From positions 9,424,001-9,488,000 of the forward strand of contig CM065801.1 of the NCBI GenBank assembly GCA_033398695.1: a stretch of 64,000 nucleotides of DNA, in the 5' to 3' direction. The DNA is from Orobanche coerulescens. Taxonomy: Eukaryota; Streptophyta; Magnoliopsida; Lamiales; Orobanchaceae. This document shows, piece by piece, positions 46,866 to 59,511 of this stretch (positions are counted from its first letter, which is position 1; every line of letters starts with the position of its first letter). A model generated the notes under the pieces. The model made no database searches, was not told the DNA's origin, and was given only the letters and a program-made list of their open reading frames with translations. A program made the translations under genes and the position numbers.

Positions 46866-47064
46866 ACCCATCCGTCTCATCGATCTTGGTTCATATGTTT
46901 TTTGGGTCGTCCCAAGATACTTAGTCATTTTCGTTTTAAAACACCTTTATCTCTCACAACTTTTAATAATATATATTCATATTATCACTTTACACACTAC
47001 TTTTCAGTTTTTCTTAAATCACGTGCCGAAAAGCAAATGCTCAAGATGGGTGGGACGGATGGAG
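46866..47064. mobile_element. Stowaway-like MITE
   Basis: The left end ACCCATCCGTCTCATCGATC and the complement of the right end (CTCCATCCGTCCCACCCATC) are related inverted repeats. TA flanks both sides. 199 bp, in the region upstream of IPT. Confidence 0.7.
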
Positions 47065-47066
47065 TA

Positions 47067-48400
47067 CATGTTTGGGTCCTGCAAATAAACCAGTTTAGCA
47101 TACACACACACACAAATGTATTTACAAGATTTTTAAAAATGTAAGACATTAGGGGTTCGAATTACTTGCGCATCGCTCCCGAAGGTTTAATCGGGATTAG
47201 TTGGACTAGACGACTTTATCTTTTATTATTATTTTTTAAATATTATGATATATAAAAACTATATGTATGTATGATAAAAATAATTCATATAAATATAAAA
47301 TAGTCGATGATTCCGTTATATTCTAGTTTACAAATTTATAATACTATTAAGATTTAAAGAAACAAAAAAGGCAAAGTCGACTAGGCGTCCGCCCAACCAT
47401 CTAAACTGCCCTTTAATCAGTCAAACGCTCAATCTAAACGTCTAGACCGACCATAGTAGGAATGCCGGGGGCGGTGCCCATCATTTTTTTGAATGAAAGA
47501 CCCTTTTAAATCTTTAACAAGTGATAGACTAGTATTACTGTAACGAGGCATTATTTAACCCGTGCGATGTACGGTCTTTGGTTGAATATCTACGTGTTTT
47601 GTACGTAATATTGGGGCAGACAGTTGAATGCGCAGATGGCAGAATTTAAATGCCTTTTAGAGAAGTTTATATATTTTTTTATTGTTATTGTCCTTTTATT
47701 TTAGTCTATGTAATTAGTTATATGAAATGAGACTTTACTAACCCGTATGTTGCTCCGGGGTTGTTTTTGGTTTATTCAACCCGTGCGATGCACCGATTGT
47801 ATCTAAGATTTCATAGCTAAAATTTAACCATCTTGAAATTTATACTATCATTTAAAAGTTCATTTTAATCACCTTGTGTATTAGAAGGTGCATTTGCATT
47901 GTGATGTTTATCATAACTTTTGTATTTAAATTAGTTTATTTACATTAAAAATTACAATTAAAATAGTTTCTTCATATGTAATTCCACCCCAATAATTGCT
48001 GCCGTTTACAAACTGATGTTTCTCTCCCCAAAATACTCTTCTGCAATCTCTTTGCTAAAACCAAAAATTAATAAATGAAATTATGATAATAAAAATTAAT
48101 AAATGAGACAGATGTTTCGTCTTACAGAACCTTCAAATACGGCCCGTCCATCTTTTGAAGTTAGGTATAATTATAATTTTTAAATCTTTTTTATGTATTT
48201 TGTTAGATTCTTTTATATTATATATTTAAATAAGTGACATAAATCCCTCTTCCACATTAAATTAAGGGGGATAAGTTTTATATAGTATAGATAACAAAAG
48301 AAGAAAAGCGGCCTCAACAAATTTGAGACTTCGGAGCCTCCTCTCACTCGGACGAGAAAACAATCTCTCCGCTGCGTGGAGAGGCGCCTGAATCAGCAAA
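47067..48400. other. AT-rich spacer with two ACCCGTGCGATG motifs
   Basis: AACCCGTGCGATG occurs at about 47557 and 47778, followed by TACGG or CACCG, giving weak hairpins. Such motifs recur near the ends of dispersed plant repeats. No gene seen. Confidence 0.35.
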
Positions 48401-48469
48401 TCAACTTTTCATTTGAATCTAAGTTAAGAACTGTGTTTGTATCATTTTTCTTTGAGTAAAGGTTAGTAA

Positions 48470-48690
48470 TTGATTGAAGATACCATTAGCCTGGCATAAT
48501 CGAGTCGTGGACCATCTGCACCCGTTTTCTAATCTTCAACATGGAAACAAATCGTATCGTATTGCGATTGGGTTATGGATCGGCACCGAATGGATAATTT
48601 GGAAATGGAGAAATAAAGTGTTTTTCTTCGAAAATTCGAAATGGAACAAAGGAGAAGATTCTAGAAGAGATAAAAGGTAAATTATGGTGC
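48470..48690 (+). pseudogene. Possible LINE ORF2 C-terminal fragment
   Basis: The frame reads RIAIGLWIGTEWIIWKWRNK and NKGEDSRRDK. It resembles the C-terminal tail of plant LINE ORF2 proteins, where a WxIWxxRN motif is usual. It is short and isolated, so it is uncertain. Confidence 0.35.
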
Positions 48691-49203
48691 TGATTGAGTG
48701 TGGGATCGAAATTGAAACCAATTTATATCTAACGGTTCGGTTCCATATTTTTTTAGAAATTGAATTCGAAACCAGTTATAGCGGCTAGGTACTAGCGGTT
48801 TTTTGGTTACCCGATATAACAAAAAAACATCAAGAATTGAACCTTGTTAAGAATCGAAATGCGGTTCAGAATTGAAATACTGTTAAGGATATATAAAAAT
48901 CCAGAATACTGAATCTTGTACTTTAACATAAAATGATGAAATTGTATATATTCTATATATTCCAGAATATGGAATATATACAATTTCGGTTTTCATCGGT
49001 TCTAACACAGTTTTGATTCTTACCGGATTTTATACAATTTTTTATTGCTTTGGGTTTTTAAGTATACAAATGGTCCGGATCAATAACTGAACCGATTTTA
49101 TATACGCTGAAACCAAATTGAAAGATTTAGAATAAATCTGAATTGAATCGATTATTTCAGTTCGACCAGTTCTTCTGACTTCTGATTAATTTAGCCCAAC
49201 CCT
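48690..49203. mobile_element. Possible hAT-like repeat element rich in GGTTCGGTT/AACCGG
   Basis: AACCGATT/GGTTCGGTTC segments fill both flanks. The right end reads TTTAGCCCAACCCTAG, which resembles hAT-like ends seen elsewhere in the window. No matching left end or duplication was found. Confidence 0.3.
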
Positions 49204-49409
49204 AGAGCTGATACTTGGTGAACATGAATCCTTCTTATTTTTTTTTCTTTTTTTTTTTCGATTGGCTCATTGATGCTACTATATAAGTATAAAATCCTAT
49301 TTTTTTGGTTTAAATATAAACAATTTTTTTGTAGTTTCAACCATTTTAATACTACTATTCCTAAAATATAAATTAACATAATGCCTAATATAAAAGACCA
49401 TATTTCTTC

Positions 49410-49879
49410 ATTTCGATTTACGAAGAACTCTTCGCGGATTAGAAGGATTCTCGATACATGGAAGCTACCTGGATCGGTGATCATTGCGAGTGGTTCAACG
49501 ACGTGATGGATGTTCTCAAGTGCTTGTCTTATTCGCGAGGGGAGTGCCAGGAATGGGTTGTACTCTTTTTCCCTTCTACAAGGTTTTTCCCTTCGGGTTT
49601 TTCTTGGAAAGGGTTTTTAAGGAGGCAAACTTCATGGGTCGCCTTGCTCCCTTTGCGCTTTTGGTGATTGCGGGATGTTCGCTTGTTACAAGATTTTCTT
49701 GTTTATTCCTAGTTAGGTGATTTGTAAATTAACTAGGTTGTTGTACTTATGGCATGTCATAAGTACTTGTTTATCAAGCGGTTCTGCTAGGGGTTAATGT
49801 GGTACTCTGCCACATTCCTTTGTACGTAACATTATTTTTTGGATATATATTTACCGGGGTAATCCCTTTACCCAAAAGA
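49410..49879 (+). mobile_element. Retroposon insertion with 18-bp target duplication (probably 5'-truncated LINE)
   Basis: AAAAGACCATATTTCTTC occurs on both sides (49392-49409 and 49880-49897). The insert ends ACCGGGGTAATCCCTTTACCCAAAAGA, with an A-rich tail. A long duplication plus A-rich 3' end indicates target-primed reverse transcription. The inside contains a GGTTTTTCCC...GAGGCAA segment (about 49580-49628), related in reverse complement to repeats at 62373-62975. The short frame 49458-49667 has no recognised function. Confidence 0.7.
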
Positions 49880-49897
49880 AAAAGACCATATTTCTTC

Positions 49898-50411
49898 CAA
49901 ATTAATGTTTTAGAGGAATGGTAATTTATGTAGTAAATATACTCTTTTAACAAAATTAAATGAAATCTATCAACTTTCTTAATATGTATCTTTCATTTAA
50001 TTTTTTCGGCTTATAATTGTGAACCGGAGAGAGAAGTCTTAGTTTACATAAGTACTGCCTCGATATATATTTAATTGTATTCAGACATTTTTAAAGTTGA
50101 ACTTTGAATATTTTTCTGAAGTATTGTAAGGATAAGATAAAACTATAATAATTGTATTTTTTTAAAATATTTTTAAAATATTATATTTTAGTATTTTTCT
50201 ATAATATTAATTAAAATCTATTTATGATCAAAATCTAAAAAATAGGGGGATATAATAAAATACGGTATTATAGGAATATAGTAATAACAATCTCAGCACA
50301 AGTATGATGTGCTAACACTGATGGCCGGGGTGTTGATGCGGATGGCACCATTGGAGGCGGAGCCGCGGAGGTCTGGTACGAGATCATCACATCTAAATTA
50401 TTAAGAATAAT
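49898..50411. other. AT-rich spacer, no gene seen
   Basis: No coding or repeat structure recognised. Confidence 0.4.
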
Positions 50412-50559
50412 GCTACACACATACAAATGCACACACAAATGCACACATCTGCTTTGTATGGGTTGTACCCTGCGTAGTAGGGGTTGTCACCTCTGTGGCC
50501 TCTACGCAGTGCAACCTCTGGCAGTGTGCGTTGTGTGTGTATTTGTATGTGTGTGTAGC
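50412..50559. mobile_element. Small hairpin repeat, copy 2
   Basis: It starts GCTACACACATACAAATGCA and ends with GTGTATTTGTATGTGTGTGT then AGC, the same arms as copy 1 at 40384-40458. A second stem, CTGCGTAG with CTACGCAG, lies inside. Confidence 0.5.
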
Positions 50560-50918
50560 AGCTTTGAATTATTAATTACATTAGTCTTGACAATACTTTT
50601 TATAGTAATCTTTTAGTATTTTGATCAAATCACATACTCGACTACCGATAAAAACTAGTGTTCGGTGAGATAATTTTTAGCGGTTGGTGTAATATTTTAA
50701 AAAGATTAAAAAATTACTTTTGGAGTAAATATAGAATGTAATTCTTAATTTTCGCTGATCAAAATGCTATTTTTACTGAAAGTATACTCCAAAAGACAGA
50801 AAAAGGAGAGGTGAAGGAAAGGAAAATACTTTGCAACCAAAAAAAAAGGCAAACCCAAAAAGTCTCCTCTATATGATACTATACTCTTATTTGACTTCAT
50901 CCCTATAGATATTTACTA

Positions 50919-51154
50919 CTCCCTCCACATAAACATTACCTAAAGAGGTGGACCCGGATTTTAAGAAAATTTAGTTGTGTGTTTGGTGGGTGGAGACCCC
51001 CACTATTTAGGGAAGTAGTTAACGGATGGACGATTAAGAAATATTTTTAATTTAGAAAAACGCTATGCTGATTAAAAAAAGAAAAATGAAAAAAGAATTA
51101 TTTTTGTGGACGGACGATTAAGAAAAGTTGATCATGTTTTCGTGACGAACGGAG
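50919..51154. mobile_element. Stowaway-like MITE
   Basis: The left end CTCCCTCCACATAAACAT and the complement of the right end (CTCCGTTCGTCACGAAAACA) are related inverted repeats. TA flanks both sides. GACGATTAAGAAA is repeated inside. 236 bp. Confidence 0.65.
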
Positions 51155-51428
51155 TAATACTTAAATCATAATCCTACTTGAATAGTCATAGTCGGTTAAT
51201 CTACAACTTTTTATGTATTGTAATGTACAATAAACAAAATAAGTTTTTTGTTATCATTTTTTCCGATTTATATCATTACTTATTAATTGAAGAATAATTT
51301 GGACCATACATATTCATAAAAGTAATTCATATTCGTGTCAAATCATACTATTAACAACTCAAACAAGAAATAGCATTATAATTTTTCAAAGTCAAGCCAA
51401 GCATGACAGAAACAGGGTACCGTCCATG

Positions 51429-51566
51429 GTACACCCACATGTAGTGCATCCCTTGTCGGGTGCGTGTGGTCTTGATTGATGCGATAGATGGAGCGTCGAT
51501 TGCACCGTCCCACGACTGACGGCGACGTGTCTTGCATCCGTGAGGATGCACTACATGGAAGTGTAC
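51429..51566. ncRNA. Candidate long hairpin (inverted repeat), possible small-RNA precursor
   Basis: Arms around 51429-51452 and 51542-51566 pair over about 20 of 23 bases (CATGTAGTGCATCC with GGATGCACTACATG, and GTACAC with GTGTAC). The loop is about 90 nt. The geometry would suit a plant miRNA or siRNA precursor, but no known mature sequence is recognised and expression is unknown. Confidence 0.3.
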
Positions 51567-51599
51567 ATGAACCCAACCCAGAAACAGGATACAATATGT

Positions 51600-52205
51600 A
51601 GGCGTGCCTTTATTATCATTCATCATCATTATTATTACTATAGTTGTATTATTTAATTTATAGTTTATACCTATCCTATAAGTGAATCTTATTCCTAGTT
51701 TCAGCATGCTTACATCATCCATGAATATAATTAATCCCAACCACTCTGAAAAAGAAGATTAAAAAAAAGAACTGTACTACATGGAATGTATACTGTTGTT
51801 TTCCATGCCTCCATAAACAAACCACAATCAGTTTTACTTATCCTATTCATGCATCATTTAACTTCATATCACCAAAACATCTTGTCAAATAATAGCTTCA
51901 TTTGTATATAATCAATGAAGACACCAGAAAAAAAAAAGCTAAATGAGATAATAATGTCAATATAAAATAATTCTTTTTTTTTCTCAAGTTAAATGAACTT
52001 AATTTTACGGTTTTGAAAATTCATCTTATTCTTCCTTCCTATGAAGGTTTCGTATGGAGTCATGTCCATGACGTACGTGTTGATTTTACAATATCAGTCA
52101 TGTAATGCGACATGACTATAACAATTATCTCGACTCATCACCTTTTCATGATATTTTCTATGTAACTGAAAAAATCTATGATGTTGATGATTTCGGAATT
52201 TCATC
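51600..52205. other. AT-rich spacer, no gene seen
   Basis: No coding signal found. Confidence 0.4.
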
Positions 52206-52214
52206 TTATTTCTC

Positions 52215-52555
52215 CTTCGTATGAAAGTTGTAATAGGAAGGGCATACGGCATAAAACTTTGCCACTTTATTTTTTGCATGAATTGTAGTGTTAACCAAGT
52301 TTAGACAACTAATTGACATTATAGTCTTTATGCCACCGACCTCAACATAGTTCGTATTAAGGTGCAGTCGATCATGATGAAGGTTCCGTATGGAGGTTGC
52401 GACAAGCAAGGCATCAGGTATAAAACTTTGCTACTTTTGCTTTTTGAATGATTTTATGGTGTCAACTAATTTTTGGACCATTAATTGATTATAATCTTAA
52501 TGCAACCGACCCAACTTAGTTGTTGAGATTAAGGTGCATTCGATGATTATGAGGA
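52215..52555. repeat. Diverged tandem duplication, period about 169 bp
   Basis: 52215-52383 and 52384-52555 share CGTATGRAGGTTG, GGCAT, TATAAAACTTTGCTACTTT, TGTCAACTAA, ATTATAATCTTAATGCAACCGACC and TTAAGGTGCATTCGATGAT segments. A further start motif TTCGTATGGAG lies 166 bp upstream, at 52049. Confidence 0.75.
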
Positions 52556-52559
52556 TCAG

Positions 52560-53000
52560 CATTAGCAAAGTAAAACATCATGTTACTATTTGGAAAAAGA
52601 AAATATGTGGTGTTCATTTTTTTTTTTTTCAGATTTGAGTTTGTCAAAATCAAACAGTAATTCCATAACATAGAAAGGCAACCCAAATTATTAAAAGATG
52701 CAACTTAAAAGCCAGCTAAATTACCTCCATAAACCCACTCATGAGGGAAGTGATGTCATATCAGCTGACAATCTAAGCACTAGGATCACATCCAGTGTAC
52801 ACCTCCCAAATTTTACGGCAGAAACAAAAATCTCACTCTCTGTTTCACTTGTGATTAAGCAATGCGCCTTTTCCTGCAAATGTAAACCCAAGAAAAAAGA
52901 AAAATGAGTTGGATGTCCCACTAAAAAGCTTTTTATGGAAATAAGCTTCCGTGTTAACTTAAAAGACCATGTCCACACTCAACTCAACAGAATGGATTAG

Positions 53001-53045
<45 letters not shown>

Positions 53046-53700
53046 TTAGTATATATCATTAAAGTTAAAAGTCAAATCAAGGATAAGTAGTAATGTTATT
53101 TTGTGGAGTGGATAGATGATCACAATAGTTCTTCGGCTCTTACACCGATCACAGGCGGTCGAGCATTCCAAATGGAGAATACTGTAATTAACAACATTTG
53201 ACACAATGCCAAGTCGTTCCGTCCCCATAATTCAAATTACAGACACCAGCACCGGAAAGAATACTGTCGATTTCCTTCTTGTTACCATCGACTTAAAGGT
53301 TCACAAATAAAGTTGGCAAGGGATTCGTAGACAACCATAACCAGCCATGTGGCATAATGCTTCGGTCCGCACATGAGTTACTTGACATTTTTCATTGAGT
53401 AATGACCAACACTCATGTCTGATGCTATAGGACTGATGGCATCAAAAGATGCCAGCCGCCACCCCCACACAACTGATATTCTTTGATTGAGGCAGAAAAT
53501 TGGTCAGAGAAAGTGATTGAGGCCCAGCTTTTGGTCATGAAAATATGTTAGAACCTATCTCCCTCAGCTTATTCATTTAGGCCCCACATGGATTGAGTGG
53601 TTTGAGGAGGGACTTGGGGGTTAGGGGGAGGGTTTGAAATTCATTTTCAAATCCACAAATATGTTTGGCGGAGTTTTATTAATGGGTTTCAAATCCTTCG
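52560..53700. other. Spacer with a CA microsatellite, no gene seen
   Basis: A CA dinucleotide run lies at 53004-53042. The remainder shows no supported coding region. Confidence 0.4.
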
Positions 53701-53889
53701 ATATTCGTCCTCGACTTTTAGTTCATTTCTTTGTATGAAATCCATGATGTGTGAAACGCGTGGACCGCGTTTTTTGTACGAGTGAATGTGTATTTGTTGT
53801 GCGAGTGAAATGTGTTTATTGTGTATGTGTAGTGTGTTTTGTGTTTGTGTATGATGAGTGTGACATGTCCGCGTGGTGTGAAAATGGGT

Positions 53890-53989
<100 letters not shown>

Positions 53990-54619
53990 GTAGTGTGTGC
54001 TTTATGTGTGAGATGTGTGTTTGTGTGTATTTTATGAATTTCACAACTCAATTTTCATTAGAATTTATAAATTCTATATTGTTATTATATAGTTCTATTA
54101 AATAACATTTGTTAAAAAAAAATCTGCAATAGGTTTATAAAAATTATCACAAAATCACATTACAAACAAACAAGAAATCTACAAAAATGATTTCAAATGT
54201 GAGTATTTCAAGTCCATGGATCTTAATATCATTTGTGTTTCAAATCCCTCAATCCTTTGACATTCAAAAGGCTAGAAGGAAACTGCTCTGAATGCACTTC
54301 AATATCCTTTCATTTGGAAATTTTATCTCTGTTAGATAATAGAGATGCTTTATTTAAAACAAGAACAATGAGTTTTTTTTTTTGGTAAAATGAATAATGA
54401 GTTTTGAGTGTGACTGAATATGGATAAAATTGTAATGTGGATGTTGATTTAGTATAAAAATAGTAAACATGATGATTAATTCGATTTGTTGTTAGAAACA
54501 TGTGTGTGGGTAAATAGTACTTGCGGGGAAACATGTTTAGTTATTGATGGTTTCTTTGAATGGTTTCGTTCAACCTACATGTTGGAAAGTGAACCTCAGA
54601 GTTATAAGAGGTAAAATTG

Positions 54620-54870
54620 ATTCGATCTTCCAAAACCATAGATGGGAACTAGTGGATTCCTGAAGGAAGCAAGCTACCTGGTTACAAATGGATTTTCGAA
54701 AGAACAATAAAGTGGTTTACATATGAAGGCAAATGGAACATCTGATGGGTATATGGCTAGTCTTGGAATTAAAGGTTACAAGCAACAAGAAGGCCTTGAT
54801 TACTTCGATACCTCTTCTCCAATTACGAGAATAACATACATTAGAGTGACAACTGCATTTGTAAAAACGA
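54620..54870 (+). pseudogene. Copia reverse-transcriptase fragment
   Basis: With frame changes the plus strand reads WELVDS...EGSKLPGYKWIF, then LGIKGYKQQEGLDYFDTSSP and TRITYIRV. This is the conserved RT N-terminal segment of copia pol. Only about 80 residues remain and no LTR is near. Confidence 0.75.
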
Positions 54871-56103
54871 GATTCATTTGTAAAAAATGTCTCTCGCGGA
54901 AAGAAATGAAAATGAGATGGTACCTAATCGAATCAATACAGTTTTATTTAGGAAATTTCCTTTTGTTAGAGAATAGTGGTGATTTTTTTTTTTTTAATAA
55001 AAAAGGATGAGTGTTGAAAGTGTGAATCAATGAGATAGGAATATCATAATAATTAATCATTTGATGATTTTTCGGGATATGAGTTTACGTGATTTATGCG
55101 AGTAAAATATGAAAGTGGTTGGACGGTGTGTCATTTTGTAAATTTTCGTTAAAAAGCTTAAGATTTTTTCTAGGAAAAAAAAATCCCAGATTGGGAGGGC
55201 ATCCAATCGCCACCCTTATATTGTTTCTTGTTTAATGTGTTCAACCAACAAGCATCAATCAGACAAGGGAGAACCAAATGTAAGAACAAGCCTGAACAAT
55301 CAGTTACAATAAGGGCAGCAAACTTCTGAGTCCAACATAATAGACCCCTAGTTAATATCATAGATACTATATGCACCTTCCATTTCCCAACAGATATACT
55401 TTCAGATTTGTTTATTGTTTCTATTTACTTAGAATTTTACATTCATGTTTATCTTCCCCATTTCACTCTCATATAATCACTTGTTCGCTCCATAATAAAA
55501 CTTAGAAAATAGAAAAATAATTGAATAAGGTTAATATGGTCATTTTCCTCATTTTCTTAATTAGTGTACACACACAATATAAAAATAAACCTATGTGAAA
55601 TGCAGGGGGCATTAGAAACACCGACTTTGATTCTCTAAAATAAAACCTTCACATAATGACATAAGTACGTTTTGATTGAGATATATATTTCCCTTTTTAT
55701 TTAAGATACATCACTTTGTTTCTTATCCATGTTGACACTTGTTCACATAAGGGAACTGTTTTTCTAACCTTCTAACGGTAGCCTTTCACCTAAAGCTCCG
55801 AATCAAAGTAACAAATCATCCCGGATGAGGTGCTACGTCACCAAAAAAAAAAAAAAAAAATGCCCATTATCCAGACATGTGGTCAACTCCGTGAACCACT
55901 CAAGAATTTCATATATGTGACAATCAGTTGGCATAATTTTTGTAAAACAAGACGGAAAAGAAAGGTTGCACACTAAGAACATATAACATCCACAAGATAT
56001 ATAACATGCAATGATTGTCACTCTTATAACTTCGTCATATACGGACAGTAGAATATGTATGCCTTAAAACATAATAAATGAGAATGTCGATATGACTGAA
56101 AAC
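54871..56103. other. Spacer and probable 3' UTR of the bHLH gene
   Basis: No coding region recognised. The part nearest 56104 is downstream of the bHLH stop codon and should include its 3' UTR. An A-run lies at 55842-55860. Confidence 0.4.
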
Positions 56104-58601
56104 TTAACCTTGCATGTCCAACATCTGGACGGGTTCGAGTAATCCTTCCGAAAAAGTCACTGGCATCACTATAAGACCTTTCTTTTGCAACAGTTCAATA
56201 GCTGCCGAAGGATAAACATCAATCAGCTTACCCATGATCTGTTCGAGAGGCCCTTTGAGCATCTGATCCTGAACAACATAATGTCCATGCCCCTGGAACA
56301 ATCAGGCTTCAATGTTAGAACCATATTACGCAGATTGCATTGCTTTTTCTAATACAATGAAAGTGTTTCCAAATTTTCCCCGAGCCATTTGGCAATCTAT
56401 TTAAGCATAACTACTAATACCTCAAGGAATATAAGAGAATTTGAAGGTGATTCACCTCCCAATCTGCTTTGACTAAGCTCCTGCATAGTAAACACCCAAC
56501 AATGAGCGTGTTTGAGAAAATATCGCTCAACTTGGATAAGAATAATGCTAGGAATCAACATTGTAAGCGCACGGCTGAAACTTTTTTTACGCGTGAAATA
56601 AATAATAGTGAAATTATGATGAGCATTTTGACAGCATGAAGGAGAGATTTTAATCACGTGATGGGATCCCCCCCCCCCCTCAACACACACAAACACACAA
56701 GGGATTAATAAGATGTTGATAACTGATATCATGGTCAGAACCTTGATAACATTTAGAATTGAGCGCACGAACTTCTGAAACCAGAACTTCAAAAATATTT
56801 TTAGCATGATTATAAAGTTTACAGAAAAATATGAATATTCACTACAGCAATATGGTGAATCACCAAGTGAAAGGCTGTGAAATCAGAAATGTTGTGTTTG
56901 ACTTGAACAGGTATGACCTAGAACTGTGCACACTGCACAGGATGTCTATGGGTTCTTAAAATCTCAGCCACCACAGGAGACATAAGCAAGCATTTTTAGT
57001 TTTAGTTTTTCGGGATTCAAGAGATGTTAACCATCAAGTTTTTCCAAGGAATCAAAGGTAACAATTTACGAACACTTCTTTTGTTATCTCTTTAAAGATT
57101 TGAAATTAGAAATGTCAGATTGAAACCACTAGGACTAATATTTACCTTCACTTGATTTTGCAAATACTTGACATGGTCAGTGACACTATCCAGCAAAGCT
57201 GCTTTACAACCCTGCAAAGATACCTACTATTGTTAACAGCTTTCATTCAGGATAAACATTGGCCAATTGGTTTTCCATGATCCAAAATAATGAATTCCAT
57301 TCATCGTACACTTACATCAGTGAGCCGACACCTCTTCTCATAATGAAATATGAAAAATAATAAGGTCTAATTGAAACTAAATGTAGAAGAAAAACTAAAT
57401 TGAAGCTCAGTACTGCCACAAAAGATCAGAAATTACTCAAAATCCATTGGCAAAATACAAATTTATCACATAGATACCACTATTTCTCTATCTACATCGG
57501 AACTATAAATCCAACCTCTAGAACATGTCATCTTTAGCAAGAAAAAACTATGCAAGAAGAAAAGGGGTTTATTGTTTGGCAAAGATTAGCTATCTTACCT
57601 TTTTGGAATGAGGCACCATTTCTTTTAATGCATCTAACCAATATGATATTCTCAGTCTGCGACACTAAAAGGATGAACAAGACAATCAGAAACCATTTGA
57701 ACTTTATATAAGCTAACAATTCCGTCTAACTAACAGGATCTACGAAGATCAACTAGTCGCGGCCTTAATATGTTTATAAGACTTGACGAAAGACAAAAGC
57801 ATACTCGATCTGCAGCATAAGCTTTCTCTCTTGATCTTTTGCGACGGGCTTCAGAAGTGCATTTTGGTGCAGCAGTGCCTGATCCAGAATAAACTTGAAA
57901 AGCATGACTGGATTCTTGATTCCAATTTTCTTTCTGCATGAAAAATTTGGAGTTTACAAGAAGAAATACTTATTGTTTCACTTTTACTATAATCATTACT
58001 TTATTGTTAAATAAAAAGAAACAAATCTAGGAATCCACCTCAATACCATATTGAGGTTCCAAGCCTGTGAATGTTTTAATAAAATTTCCTACATGCCCTT
58101 GATGCTCTTCCTACAGAGGAAAATACACAAATTACATCGTATGTATAACTTAGTTTCGGTATCCATTATCCACAAATATAACATGCCAAGTAATAAAAAC
58201 TCATTTACGAAAATTTTAACTATTGATGTCAATTTCAGAAGGAACAAATTTCGCATTTTGTACTGGAGCATCATGTACGGATGGTTTTTATGCCAGCTTA
58301 CCAACTGAGAAGGATCGGATAGTTCCAAACTAGGTACTTGTGGGGAAATGTCGTAGGACATTTGTTTCTGCATTTCAACGTAACCCCTCTCAGCAAGAAA
58401 ATCAACATAGTTCTGAGGTGTTTGCTGGTAATGCATCCATTGAGGAACTAGGACAGGTTCCTGATGAGTCTTATAACTCCCCGGAGTTACGAAGCGATGA
58501 TTCGCATAACGCTCACCATGTAAACCATATGCTGCATCATTTGCTATCCAATTTATTTCCAGTGGTGAAAACTGCAAACTATTTTCACGATTCTGTTCCA
58601 T
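56104..58601 (-). CDS. Atypical bHLH transcription factor, seven coding exons
   Basis: Coding exons on the minus strand: 58601-58302, 58110-58039, 57933-57805, 57664-57599, 57211-57146, 56480-56421 and 56292-56104. Every intron has GT-AG ends and falls between codons, giving about 293 residues. The start MEQNRENSLQ is the first ATG in the second exon. The bHLH spans about residues 155-210: basic region EARRKRSREKAYAADRCRRL, helix 1 RISYWLDALKEMVP, loop HSKKGCKA, helix 2 ALLDSVTDHVKYLQNQVKEL. Then follow SRLGGESPSNSLIFLEGHGH and a conserved-looking C-terminus. It should be a nuclear DNA-binding or dimerising regulator. The E-box residues His5 and Glu9 appear replaced by Ala and Asp, so E-box binding may be weak. 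The subfamily is not identified. Confidence 0.88.
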
Positions 58602-59511
58602 GTGACCAGTTCTCGGACACTGCCACGATAATAACAAATTATCAACGCAATAAAATGACATGAATGTTTATCCATCCATGTTCAATAAAATGAAAATTAA
58701 AAGTTCTCAAACCCAAGTAAAGGAACCAGAGTATGAATAAAAAACATAAGAATCGAAATAACCACAACCACATATGAGTATCCAAGTTGTTTTCCGGAAA
58801 TGGTATGAGAGCCAAACATGAACTCTCACCAAGGTTCATCTAATCGATTGTTTACGAACGAATTGCACAGCTGTTCAACATTGCTTTTTGGGGAAATTAA
58901 AATGAAAATCAAATAAATAGCCACGAAAAAACAAATTCAATAACATTTTTCCTTGAAAACAAAAATCATGAGTCATGACTCATGATTCTGTACACCTACA
59001 TGCCTGAATCTCCTAGAAACAACATATATCAGCACCCCACCCTACCCACCCCCAAGGCGAATAATGCTGTGGGTAAATAATATCCTAAATCCGAACACAT
59101 TTTCCAATGAAGATTTTACTGGTACTTTTGTTTGAGTTTATATTTTCCTGAATCATTGCACAGTCGTCTTTTTGCATATTATAAGAATCTAGATAAGAAC
59201 AAACACGTGATAATACGATTTCTTTAAGCGAAAAATCAAATGGATAAACCATGTTAAATCTAGAACCCAATATTTCACCAACATTTCGGGTACTAACACG
59301 AAAGCAAAAATGTATTAACACACACTAACACACACACACTCAAAAGAAACAAATAAACGCGACTACCTACGCGGTAAAATCCCCTAAAATCTCTTCTACG
59401 ATGCATGCTAAACATACATTAAATAAGTTTCTCAGATAATCAGAAAAAATTAAACGTCGGGGGAAAAAGAAAAGGTACGCGGATTGTTAAAAAAAATGGA
59501 GAAATTCTTAC

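Noticed and set aside
51542..51566. A possible miR408 gene
   Set aside because: Only about seven bases (ATGCACT) match the known mature sequence; the remainder does not.
55170..55376. A minus-strand 68-residue frame downstream of the bHLH gene
   Set aside because: No domain or family resemblance; it could be part of a 3' UTR, so it is not listed as a gene.
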